From positions 4,092,121 through 4,156,120 of the forward strand of contig SCFE01000005.1 of NCBI GenBank assembly GCA_004352715.1: a stretch of 64,000 nt of DNA. The letters are read 5' to 3'. How positions within the stretch are numbered: position 1 is the stretch's first letter; the number at the start of each line of letters is the position of its first letter. The position numbers and the translations under genes were made by a program. Of the stretch, positions 31,101 to 43,885 are shown one piece after another. Origin of the DNA: Hofstenia miamia (taxonomy: Eukaryota; Xenacoelomorpha; Acoela). The notes under the pieces were generated by a model. That model saw only the letters and a program-made list of their open reading frames with translations, was not told where the DNA came from and searched no databases.

Positions 31101-34100
31101 ATTGGTTACACTTTCTTAAACTATGCAGATTTCCAACAAATATAGTTTTCTTGTTTGTCCAAAAAACTTCCAATGACATTGGTCAAGCGTGTTTTTTTAA
31201 TATAAAAGATTGCAGTTGTAACTATGAAGATGACAATACTACTTGTTTGTGCAAATGCGATTGATGTTTACAACTTGTTCGATGGTGGTCCATAATATAA
31301 TTATTGTATTAGTGCAACGTTTACAGAATAGATCATTCGCATAAGTTCATGTAGATTCATTCGGAATTTGGGAAACGTATTTTTTGCTTTCGCGGTATTG
31401 GATTGAACAACTTCTAAAGAAGTATAGATGCCTATTGTTTTGCAGTATTTATAGACAACAAACAAATTACATAATTGTCTACAAAACTTAAATCCTCAAG
31501 TGTTTTTAATCAGTATATTTATTCATTATATACTAATTATTTGATACGTATATGCCATTCGCGGCTCAAACCTCAAGGTCCATATATTTGCTGTGGACTA
31601 GTCTATTTTCGATCCTAGCATATTTCGATCACTGTCAAATACCCATTGTTTTTTGCTTTTGAAATAAATTGTATTTTTCTTAGCTTAGAATTTATTGAAC
31701 ACAAATTTTTTCTTTACATGTTGCTTAATGACAGCTAAATTTTACTTTTTAGTTTCCTCCATTGCCTTCCAAAGGAAAATCTCATCCGAAGAAATCCACA
31801 GTGCGTCCAGACAGTGATGAAGTCACAACTGATTGCATTATTATGGAAAAGTAACGATATCAATTAATTTTATGCACTGCTGCTTAATTTTAAATTACTA
31901 TATTTCACATTAATTAGCTTTGAATATATTTCTCGACACAAATTTGAATATTTTGCTCTAAAGTAATGATCGGCGATTCGGGCACAGAGGATGTCGGTTC
32001 GGTTCGGTTTTTGCAAAAATCGGTTCGGTTTCGGTTTTTACTAACACATGAAAAAACAATATCAACATCAAAGACTATTTATTAAGAAATGACAAATTTT
32101 TTCTTGGCAACAATTAAATTGTGAGCATTAGCACCAAGCAATTTAGCACGTTTCTTAGTTATGACATGTGATGATGTTGATCCAAGTCTCTCAATATTTA
32201 CACTTGACGGAGTTACACACAGAAATTTTCTTGCACACATTGCCAAACCAGGACAATTATAATTATCTTCAAATGGCACACATTCTGAATTAAGATACGT
32301 TTCAACTTCGTTTAATGCTCGTCTTGACGTGGATGTAATGAGTTCAGAGCCAAGGCTAGCAAGAATTGACATCTTGGGAACTTTTGGAACTGGAGAAGTG
32401 TTGGTTTCAACTGATATTTCATTTGCATGTTCAGAAAAAATTTCTGTGACTTGAAACACCAGTTCTGCTTTTTCGTTATTGTTTTTGATAAGAGAAAACC
32501 TGAATCGAGGATCCAAACCATAGCAACAACAAAAAGAGGCTATCGTAGTGAATCAGCAAAACGTGTACTTAGCTCATTGAGAAGGTGGTCCTTCAATAGT
32601 TTTCAGAAGCCCGGATATTGCAGGATAAACAAGACAAATTGCCGGATATGAATCACCAGATAAAACTTTTGTTGCCTCTTCGCACGGTTTCACCAGTTGA
32701 ATAAGGTTTTCGAGTGATTCCCATTCATCTCTGTAGATCATTTCTGGAACACCATTCCGTGCTCTCCTATTCAAGTCAGCATCATTGCATAACATGTTAA
32801 TTTCGTCTCGATAAAAAAACATTTTTCCCACATATAAAACGAAGAATTCCATCTTCCTTCAATTGACATTGGAATGGTCGCTACCGGTTTATCGTTGTTC
32901 TCCAAGATCTCGCGAAATTTCACTGCAGCTACATCACTGCGTTTAAAAAATGTCGAAACATTCATACATTTTCTTTTCAAGTTCCCAATATTCTCAAAGT
33001 TATTCAGCACAGAACTCACAGCGAGCTGCAATGTATGCGGATGACACGGAATCCAAGCAAAATTGCACTCTTTTCCGGCATTTTTCATGTTTGCGGCGTT
33101 TTCTGTAATACAAGCTTCAATTTTCGTACTTTCAACTTTGTACTGATCCAATTTGGGGGCTCCCAACCGCAGTCCTAACTTTAGAACTGGATGGTACCGA
33201 CCAGTTCTGGTCCTGAAGCCCTAGGAATCGAGTAACAAAGAGCTTTATAGTTTAGACTCCTGCAGGACTGCAACCGGCCCCTCCAACGCCCCCAGATTGG
33301 TGGCGGAAGCCTGGTGTCTTCCTTCGTTGCCTATCAATGCTCGATTGCAAAGGTTGGGGTGACAGGTCTTAATATGCCTTAAGTACCAACCTTTGCTCTT
33401 GTACGACTTGTAGCATCCCTTCGCTTCACACTTCCAGCAATTAGCATCCGCTATAGTCGTGGAGCTCTGCGTATGGTCATTTCTGACATGACGATTTAAC
33501 GCCTTCTGGGCAGAAAACATACGCGCACACTCCGTGCACCTCAGGTGTCTCGTACTGGCTTGTGTGAGCCTCGGTACTGCTGCATAAGCCGCCCCAGCAA
33601 TTCTATCCCGTAGCACCGCTGAGTCCCCGTTGATTGACTCTAATAGGCTGCTAACAACCTCTCTCGCGTTTCTTGAATGAGTGCACGATGTGGTCAAAGT
33701 GGAAAACAGTTGAGACTCCCCCAGAGTAACACCCATTAACCACTGCACATCAAGTACAAGCCGTTTCGCCCAACACTGACTCTTGCGTGCACTGACAACG
33801 TGGCCATTTCCTTCAGGAACAATTGATGCTTTTGTCATACTAAGCTCTAGGAACTCGCCACTATTTATGCTTTCTCTGTGCGCCAGCATCCGGCTTACAA
33901 AAAGTAAGCGCTTACGTGCTATTATGTATAATAAATGTAAGATATGTGACACTATAAATTTAACAATTTTAATTAAATCAGTTATAAATTCTGTGTATGT
34001 AGCAATAAATTTATGGATTTCCATTATGGCAATATTTTTAAGTTTACCATCCATAATGGCCATAAATTTTTTTTACCATACTATTATGGTACCATAATAT

Positions 34101-37100
34101 GGTACATAATTGTATAGTACCGTACCATAATTGGCAACTCTGGTAAGAATGTGGACGCATTACAAAGAGGTTGAATTAATTCAATTAATAGAAGGGTTGT
34201 AGTGTAATTTTTTGGTAAATTTAATAAATAAAAATTGCAATACATATAATTCAACTAAAAAGTTGTGCGCAAAGTTGTAAGTGTGTGCGCAAATATTTTT
34301 GCTGTGAACTTTATAATTACCCGAAAAGTTGCGCGCAAAGTTGTAAGTGTGTACGCAAAATATTTTTGCTGTGAACTTTATAATTACCCAAAAAGTTGTG
34401 CGCAAAGTTGTAGGTGTGCACGCTACTTTAGGCAAGCAAATATTTTTTAAGTAACTAAAATAGTGTAAATAAACCATGAAAATTTATTTATATATGAAAT
34501 CCCCGCGCCGCAGAAATTTATCTGTAGTATTATTATGGAAATGAGATTAGTCCTGCAGTTCTTTAAATATATTATTTTCAATAAAAAATTTCTAATGATG
34601 TCTGTAGTTTTTCCTTCTATATTTGGTTATTCTTCTATTTGTTTGAATGTTTTTAAACAGAAAATAATCGTTCTGCAAGATGGTGATCAAAATCCAATAG
34701 TTTGAATTATTTCAAATATTTACAAGTTTTTAGTAATGCAGTCAATAAATTGTACATTTCAAAATATTCAATAAGAATTTTGTCGATTTTTTACAAATGA
34801 AGGCATGTTAATGAGAGAAAACTTGGAGATAACTTACATTCAAGATTGAGAAAGCTTAGAGTAGAAATTTACAACAGAAAATGGCAGCTGATGGAAATCA
34901 CATTTAAACAGCTCAAAGTTTTTTTAAAATTTATTTCCCTATATATCAACTTAAAATATCCACATTATATTTGATTTTTTGAATGAATTGGTCTTTGATT
35001 CACAATTGTTATAAATTTTTTAAATTCTGTAAAGGAAAGAATATTGTTCAAGGAATCTGTGAGGTAAAAACTGCGCAAAAACTATATACCAGGTAGGAGC
35101 CTCGCACAAATATATTTCTGTTTCTTGTACTGCTTGAATGTAAAAATGTTTTTGATTGATTGAAATAATAAATATCATGTTTACTTTTAGGTGATGGTAT
35201 TGTAATAAAATATTTCGCGTGGTTTTTTAGGCTACGGTTCGACTATGTGATTGGTCACGCGTGATCTGTCACATTTTAATAAAATCGCACCATACCCACC
35301 GAGATAATTAGTGATGTGACGTGTTTGGTAATTTTTCATTCTACCAATCACGTAGCCTTAAAACGGAAATGTTTCAATGAGAAGCTATGATCGGACTGTT
35401 TGCTTTGCCAGTTAAATCTTCATGCAATGAGTTGAAGAAAACGGTTATTAATTTTATCATTTGAGCGAGCATAAGTACAGCATTAAGGCATTTGCTTGCT
35501 GTGACGCAATGATTCAATTAATTTTAAAGCAAATCGTAATGAATTATTTCCTAATTCAATCATTTATTACTTTATTCTTGAATGCTGTTTTAAAGCAAAA
35601 CTAAAAGTTTAAGATTTTTACATTTGTATGGATATAAATTCATGCAATTAAGAATGAAATTCATTTATTAAAAAATTATTAGGCAAGCACTGCTTGTCTT
35701 GCTTACACGCACGAGCCGCCTATGGCCCTAGTCAGTTCTTTCAATTAATCGAGTTTTTTCTTTTATAAACAGGACAATCGACATCAAATACACTATGATT
35801 TAATTTGAAGTTTTAACAACTAGGATTTGATTTTGCTGCAGTGCAATCTTTGCTCTCATTGCTAAAACCACAATGTGAATATCTTGCACTGAGCTGAGCA
35901 ATTTTTTGTGATGTCCAAAATTTAGAGATTTAGTGAATTATGTTTAGGTTTCAAGTAATCTTCGATTGTGCATTACTTGTTATCTACTATTATATATGGA
36001 TTTTGAAGAAAAGCTTTTTTTAGTTGTGTGATACCTCGAAAACTACATTTCAATCAGACGATGGAAGTGAAAATGAAAATAAAGCTTTAAAATCACTTTT
36101 GTTTGTAAATAAGACTTCGTTAGTTTTGACTAAAATATCTTTTATTTGATTTTTATCTAAATTATTGTTTTTTGTTTCCGGTATTCTTTTAAATATCATC
36201 TTTGGCTTCATCTTAGATATTTGTTTTGCTTTAAAGCCCATTGATGAAACTTTCGACATTATTGCTTGGGGATCATCATTTTCTTTAATTTCAATAATTG
36301 CTTTTTCCAGATTTTAATCCAGTAGATTTTATAATACATGGGTCTTTATTTGTTAATTTTGACCTTAAATCTTTTTCAAATTTTCTTGTTTGAACATTAT
36401 TTACAGGATTTTCTGATAGATTAACAAGAATCTTTTTATTTGAGCTTTTCAGTACATCACTATATTGTGTAGTATTATAATGATCATGTCGATCACTATG
36501 TTTCTGCGGATTTTATATAGAGGGTTTACTTGTTGTTTTAAATAATTTACGAATGAAATCAGATTTTACTTTGGATATTGATTCTCTAATTAAATAAGAC
36601 ATTTCCAGCTCGGCTTGGCTCGTTTAAATTTTGTGTAAGTTCGGCTTGGTGCGGCTCGCCACATAAAATCTTTGAATGAAGCTCGTTTTAGCTCAGTATT
36701 TTTTTAAAAATATTGAGCTCAAAAAATTTTTTATATAGCTCTTCCTCTTATTTCCCTAGTAAACACGTTTGGAAAATTTGACAAATATTTGCCAAATATT
36801 TGGATAAAAATGCCTAATTTTTGTAAATGGAAATATTCCAAATATTTGGCAAATATTTGCCAAATTATTGCCAAATTTTCTAAATTTGTACAATTTGTAC
36901 ATTCATTAATTTACAGCTTATTTGAATAAATAAAAGTGTGCGTAATATATAAAAAACTACTTCAAACATTTTTGAAACCAATATAACGAAAATTTCAACT
37001 TTTTATTGACTACTATTATAAACAATTAAAATATTTCTATATCAAAGAATAATTTATGCAACATTTAAGTACGCAACTAGTACTATTTATGGACTAGCGT

Positions 37101-40100
37101 TATCACCTGTGTTCATTTACTTTGTTAGGTTCATTTCAGAAATATTTTTTAAATCTACCATACTTATAGATGTCTAAATTATAATTCATAATTGCTGAGC
37201 TCGGCTCGGCTCAGATTGTTTGAAGCTCGGCTCTCTGACAAGTCTGAATTAAATTCATATTTGCATTGACATTTGCTTCTTTGTGCTATGAATTTGAATG
37301 ACAAGTTTATTGATTGTGTCCAATGGTTCAAGAATGTCTTGAATAGAAGTATCTTGATCTGCCATGTTGATTAATGTCATAAAATGTAGAACTAACTTTA
37401 TATAAAGGAGAGGATGATAGAATATTCCAGCAGGGAAAAAGGGAAGGGTGGTAAAAGCCGGATTGCAATCCAAAAATTGTGTTCTGAAGAACAGCAATAC
37501 GTGTAGTAAATTCTTTATGTATAAAGATTCTTTAAATTAAATGCGTTAAATATTTTGCAACTATTAAGTTTCCCATGCGAAGATAGAGAGAGACCCTTAG
37601 ATCGAATATACAAAGTGCAAAAATAAACCTAAACTTTAGCTTAAGAATGCATCATTATGGAGACTGGACTTGGTTCTTCTGTAAAGTTTGTGTACCCTTG
37701 ATTCTAATGTACGGGAGAAGAAGATTTTCAGTATTTTTGTAAATCTCTGAGAATTATTTTTGTGAAGTAAATAATATTAGCCATGAAGGTCTCTAAAATA
37801 CATGCATGCCCAGACCATAACTTAACCAGGATGCTTAGCTGAAGATTTTATAAAGCAAGAATCAGTAGACTTTGAGTCCTGACTGTGGGTTACAAAAAGT
37901 GTAGAACATTTATTCATGTAAAAAATTGCTTTCATCAGAACACATGTCGCCCCCATTATTCTAATCTCCAGTGTGCAGGTGACTGCACGTCATCAGCCCC
38001 TTTCAAAGAGCTCTACAAGCAGGAAGCTTTAGTCTGTCATGAAGAACTCTTTTTGCAGCATTAACACTCAAATCCAGAAATCGAGTGTAAAATATAGTGA
38101 CTATTTCTTAAAGAAATAAGACTCAATTTATCGAAACAACCAAAATCGCTAGAGTTTCTAACTTATGGGCGACACTGTATAATAATGTGTCATTATTCAT
38201 CTTGATCATGATGGAACCAATAAATAAATTCTTAGTCACCGATTTTGCACAACTGAATTTTGATACTAATTCGACTTTGAATGTTAATTGCTATCATATG
38301 ATTGACAGAAACCTCATTATCCAAATATGTATTTAATCATTTCTCTCTACTCATATTAACTTAGGTCACTCACTTTTTTTATAGCATTGACACAAACCCC
38401 ATCTCCTGTCAATCTGTTGAAGTCAATTCTCCAATCAAATTGTACATTTCTGCTTTCAGCAAGGCACATGTGAACAATGTTATGCCAAGTCATTATCTAT
38501 ATATATATATATATATACAGATCTTAATAGGAGTGAAAAAATATCCTAATATAACATTTAAAATAATTATCATTACTTAATGTTTAATTAATTAAAATAA
38601 GCAATAAATTGACGAATATATATCTTCAACACACATTTATTTAATATACGTAGTAAATTAAATATGACCTATAGTTCTACCAGCATTCCATGTAACATCA
38701 TTTGTAAATCCAATTTGAAAGAGACATACAATGCATACGTTGAACACATCTAACGCACGAAAGCTGTGCAAAAGAATCATATACCATGGGTTTATTACTC
38801 ACTCAGTAAACAATAACAGTAAAGGTAATAAATGCACATTTCCACCACTAGCTGGTGTATGATTAGAATGCGAGACCCGACATTAAGGTGTTGGCGAACA
38901 AATAAACAATAAGTTATTGCTTGCTGGGTAGAACCAAGAATTGCACTGAGAGGGAAAGCTACTATGAATGATTCTGAAAAATGACAAACAAAGGTAGAAA
39001 AGGTAGCTCCAAAAAGACAGCACCAAGAGTGGTAAACTCCAGAGCATCATGCTCAACATCACACTCAGAAGATACATATTTGTCCCCTGCTATGGAGTTA
39101 TAAACACTACATATGTCCCCTGAAACAAGTCCTCTAGAAATCTATGAAATGCTGAGGAAAAGTAATGAAACAGAGATGCTGTTAAAAAAATTGACAGATA
39201 AAGTCAAATACATGGAACAACAAAGTGAAGACATGTTGAACAAACTTAAAGTGGAAATGCAAAGAAAATTAGACAGACAGAATGAACTATTCCACCATTA
39301 AGTCAAGACACTGACTCAACAACTGTCAGAATCCAACAAAAGATTCTTGGAACAAAATCAGAAGTGGGAGAAGATGTACCAGCAACTGGAAAGTGAAAAC
39401 AGGCAGCTGATACAGGACAATGATATACAGGCAGAATAATTTGAACAGCTAAAGGATAATCTAAGATTAATACAATTAAATGAAGACAAGAATTGTGAAA
39501 GATTTGAATACATGAAATAGAGTTTTGACAAATGAGATAAAATAGTAGCAACACAAATAAACAGGTATACTACAAAGAATTTGATGAAAATAATGATGAG
39601 GAAAAACAAAAATTCATAAAAAAAGTTGCAAAAGCAGTTACCAATCAACTTCAAAATGAGGAAACAGTAAGGAAGCATAGCAAATCAAGGTACAACAGCT
39701 TGATATTACCATGAAACAGAGCTAATGACACCAAACCTTCCAAAGCAATACTACCAAAAATTTAATGGAAAGTTTGATGGCTATAACCTGACATTTATTG
39801 AATGGTTGCAAATGTTTGAAATCACCATGGCAGAGTGAAAGATGAACCAAGGAGAAGCAGCATATCAACACTATTTGCTATTGGATACCAATACTAAGAG
39901 AAATTATGAACTACTAATAGGCAATTTCATAGAGTATTATGAGAATGAACATTTCAAAAACCAATATTGTATCATTCTAAATGCCACAAAGATGAAGAAG
40001 AATGACAACATACAGAATTAAATTCAACAGGTCAAGTGACAGGTAATGCTAAGCATTCAAGCAAACATTAGTGGTAGTGGATACACACAATAATTGGTTG

Positions 40101-43100
40101 CCTTACAAGGTCATACTTGGCAACAACTTTCTAACCAAAAAATAGATGCATCATAAACTATGCAAACAGAATAATAAAAGTGAGTGAGGAAGAAATAGAG
40201 ATTGAAGAAGAAGAACATAAGCAAAAGACCATAATGTTCAAGTTGGAAGAGCACATTCATTTGCACCCACACCAGTGTAAAATGTATACAATAGAAGTGG
40301 AGGATCAAATAATGGCAGATATAATGCTATACAAAAATAAAGGAATTAACATGACAAGAGTGTTGATGCCATCAAGTATTTGCACTGTAAGGAACAGAAA
40401 ATGGAAGATACCAATCCTCAATGCAACAAACCAGAATGTTACTGTGAGGAGATCAAACATTAAAATATATGGAAAGTACATCAAATCAAATATCTGACTT
40501 ATTTGGAGAGTGATAAAAGATGATGATGGGGCAAGTAATTTGCAGAGTTGATTAAAGATGTGCAAAGGAAAGCAGTAAGTACTCCACATGGCTGACTGAA
40601 GGGTGATTGGATGAACACCATCAAAGTCTTGAGTACTCCCAAGGTCTAACTCAAGGGCATAGGAATGAAAGCATGCAAGGAAGATGCTTGGAGAATACCA
40701 GAAATAAAAGATGAAGAGTACCAACATTTGGAAAAGAAAAAAATTCAACAGTTAAAAGAGATGTTGGAGAGACACAAATGAATATTCAATTACAGAGAAA
40801 TAAGTGTGGGTCAAGTGATATTCAAAACACACAAGATAATAATGACAATGGATAAGCCCATAAAGCTGCCAGTAAGAAGGGTGCCAGAGCAGATGAAGGA
40901 TGAATAAAATTGCATATTGAATGAATTAATCAACAATAAAATAATTTGTCCAAGTGAAAGCCCATATGCAACATCAACAGTGTTTGTGAAACAGGGAGAC
41001 AAGTATTGCCTATGCTTAGATTTCTGCAAACTGAATGAAGTGACAAAGAAGAACTTTTACCCCCTTCCACATATAGAGGATATGCTATGCAAACAAGTTA
41101 ACATAAATATTTTACATTGATAGATTTATATATAGTGTATTAGCAGGTGAAAATGGAGGAAGAAGACATTAAAAAAATGGCATTTATAGCACCCTATTGA
41201 CTGTACAAATGGATATACATGGTGTTCAGGTTGTATAATGCACTAGCAACTTTTCAGAGATATATCACAAAGGTACTGAAGAATAAAATGCACAGAATTG
41301 AAGATGTAGTTGATGCCTACATAGTTGACATCATAGTATTGAGTAATACAATACAGGAGCACTTAGAGAAACTGGAAGAAAACTGACAATATTGGAGAAA
41401 TCAGGACTTAGAATCAATAAAAACAAGTGTGACATATGAAAGGAGAAGATAGTCATTCTGGGAAGAGTGATTGAGAAAGGGAAAATATGCATGAAGGACA
41501 ATGCAAGGGATATGATTCAAAAAATAGTGTAGCATAATCCAAGAATTAATGCTGCTAAGGAAGAACAAAGAAGAGATTAGTCAGTTGAGGAAGATTATTA
41601 TCNNNNNNNNNNNNNNNNNNNNNNNNNNNNNNNNNNNNNNNNNNNNNNNNNNNNNNNNNNNNNNNNNNNNNNNNNNNNNNNNNNNNNNNNNNNNNNNNNN
41701 NNNNNNNNNNNNNNNNNNNNNNNNNNNNNNNNNNNNNNNNNNNNNNNNNNNNNNNNNNNNNNNNNNNNNNNNNNNNNNNNNNNNNNNNNNNNNNNNNNNN
41801 NNNNNNNNNNNNNNNNNNNNNNNNNNNNNNNNNNNNNNNNNNNNNNNNNNNNNNNNNNNNNNNNNNNNNNNNNNNNNNNNNNNNNNNNNNNNNNNNNNNN
41901 NNNNNNNNNNNNNNNNNNNNNNNNNNNNNNNNNNNNNNNNNNNNNNNNNNNNNNNNNNNNNNNNNNNNNNNNNNNNNNNNNNNNNNNNNNNNNNNNNNNN
42001 NNNNNNNNNNNNNNNNNNNNNNNNNNNNNNNNNNNNNNNNNNNNNNNNNNNNNNNNNNNNNNNNNNNNNNNNNNNNNNNNNNNNNNNNNNNNNNNNNNNN
42101 NNNNNNNNNNNNNNNNNNNNNNNNNNNNNNNNNNNNNNNNNNNNNNNNNNNNNNNNNNNNNNNNNNNNNNNNNNNNNNNNNNNNNNNNNNNNNNNNNNNN
42201 NNNNNNNNNNNNNNNNNNNNNNNNNNNNNNNNNNNNNNNNNNNNNNNNNNNNNNNNNNNNNNNNNNNNNNNNNNNNNNNNNNNNNNNNNNNNNNNNNNNN
42301 NNNNNNNNNNNNNNNNNNNNNNNNNNNNNNNNNNNNNNNNNNNNNNNNNNNNNNNNNNNNNNNNNNNNNNNNNNNNNNNNNNNNNNNNNNNNNNNNNNNN
42401 NNNNNNNNNNNNNNNNNNNNNNNNNNNNNNNNNNNNNNNNNNNNNNNNNNNNNNNNNNNNNNNNNNNNNNNNNNNNNNNNNNNNNNNNNNNNNNNNNNNN
42501 NNNNNNNNNNNNNNNNNNNNNNNNNNNNNNNNNNNNNNNNNNNNNNNNNNNNNNNNNNNNNNNNNNNNNNNNNNNNNNNNNNNNNNNNNNNNNNNNNNNN
42601 NNAAAACAAATATTCAAGTAGATTGTTGCATGAGACAGGGTAATAAATCAAACCAATGCGAAGTGTATTGATGTGATTACAGTTTTATTCAGTTTCGTTC
42701 TCATTTCCTTTTAGCTCCGTTTCCCCTTAAGGGTTCGCCGCTCCGCAGAAGGGGGAGTTCTAGGCATTTCGTTCATCAAACCTAGAACCCGTACAGGGTG
42801 TGTACTAGGATTGACTATCCGGATCTCGCCACGAGGAGGCAGCAAAGAACTCTTAATCAGTCAGAGGCTAATGCACTATTTGGTTTTCGCCAGAGTGCTG
42901 TGTTGCGCATGAAAGATCATTGAGATCCAATAACGTTTCTGCCACTTTGAGCTAACCCTTCATAGTTAAACGGCTCAGCGCCAAGCGCCAGCGTGTTAAC
43001 TTTGAAGTCCCTGTCGATCAATGTCAGAGTTGCTTCCAAATACGATTCTTTATTCACGCCTTTCCAAAAATTAAACGATATGGAACAACCAGCGTCCAAC

Positions 43101-43815
43101 TGTTTCTCCAAAAATTTCTTCACATTTTCTTCAATTTCACCCCAAAGTTCAGGAATTATATTAATCCGTATTGATTTTTCACCAGGAATGTTGTACATCG
43201 GATTTAAAGTACCAACAAAATTTCGAAAAGATTCATTTTCTGCTATATTGTACCGTGAAAAGGAATCGATAACAAAAATTCCCATTTTCCTATTCAATTC
43301 CACTTGTTTTCGATAATGTATTAACTTGTTTTAGCGCGCGCGCATTCGCCTACGCTACGCAATTTAAAATGATTGGCTCACGGCGATGAATTTATTCCAA
43401 CACAGTGTACGTGTTATATAGGTCCTACAAAAAACCGAAATTTGTCGGTTCGAAGAAACATTATCGGTTCTCTTTTTAAACATTCGGTTCGGTTAACCGC
43501 CGATCACTACTTTAAAGGCTGCATGTCTGGTTGAATTATTCTTTACAATATGAACATAGATACACAGTATATGTCTCAAATACAGAAATGTAAAATTTTG
43601 AAAATATATTCGGGCTTCAACGAAATCCATTGTAAAATTTATCGAACTTAGTGTATCATAGGCATTGGAAACGAAGTTGACACATCAATTATTGATGGTG
43701 GTATTCAGTATGTAAATCCGGGCACAGTGCATTAATGGTTTATTCACCCTTGTTCAAACATCGAATTTAGATTTTAGCTATATATCACTGTATGATACAT
43801 TGAGATCCTATTGCG

Positions 43816-43885
<70 letters not shown>

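Larger units (their letters stand above)
33153..42923 (-). mobile_element. 9.8-kb insertion inside the hAT transposase gene (LINE-like ends)
   Basis: Flanked by the perfect 8-bp repeat GATCCAAT (33145-33152 and 42924-42931), which occurs once in the uninterrupted hAT gene. No inverted termini. The left edge holds a GC-rich stretch and a zinc-finger ORF ending near it (minus strand). The right edge is a GC-rich, non-repetitive stretch (42660-42915) that could be the 5' region of the same element. This fits a non-LTR retrotransposon on the minus strand, itself enlarged by later insertions. Family unassigned. Confidence 0.6.
31964..43509 (-). mobile_element. hAT transposon, 11.5 kb including nested insertions
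   Basis: Ends are inverted: TAATGATCGGCGATT at 31964 and, in reverse complement, TAGTGATCGGCGGTT at 43509. Direct repeats of CGGTTCGGTT type occur inside both ends. The 8-bp target duplications CTCTAAAG (31956-31963) and CTTTAAAG (43510-43517) match at 7 of 8. The transposase is split and decayed. It lies 113 bp after exon 3 of the sorting nexin, inside intron 3. Confidence 0.88.

Noticed and set aside
32427-32651. Plus-strand 74-codon frame
   Set aside because: Antisense of the hAT transposase relic.
34181-34477. Open frames on both strands (98 and 61 codons)
   Set aside because: By-products of the 65-bp tandem repeat; both strands open with the same periodicity.
40305-40748. 147-codon minus frame rich in Phe and Leu
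   Set aside because: Antisense of the A-rich gypsy gag-pol relic.
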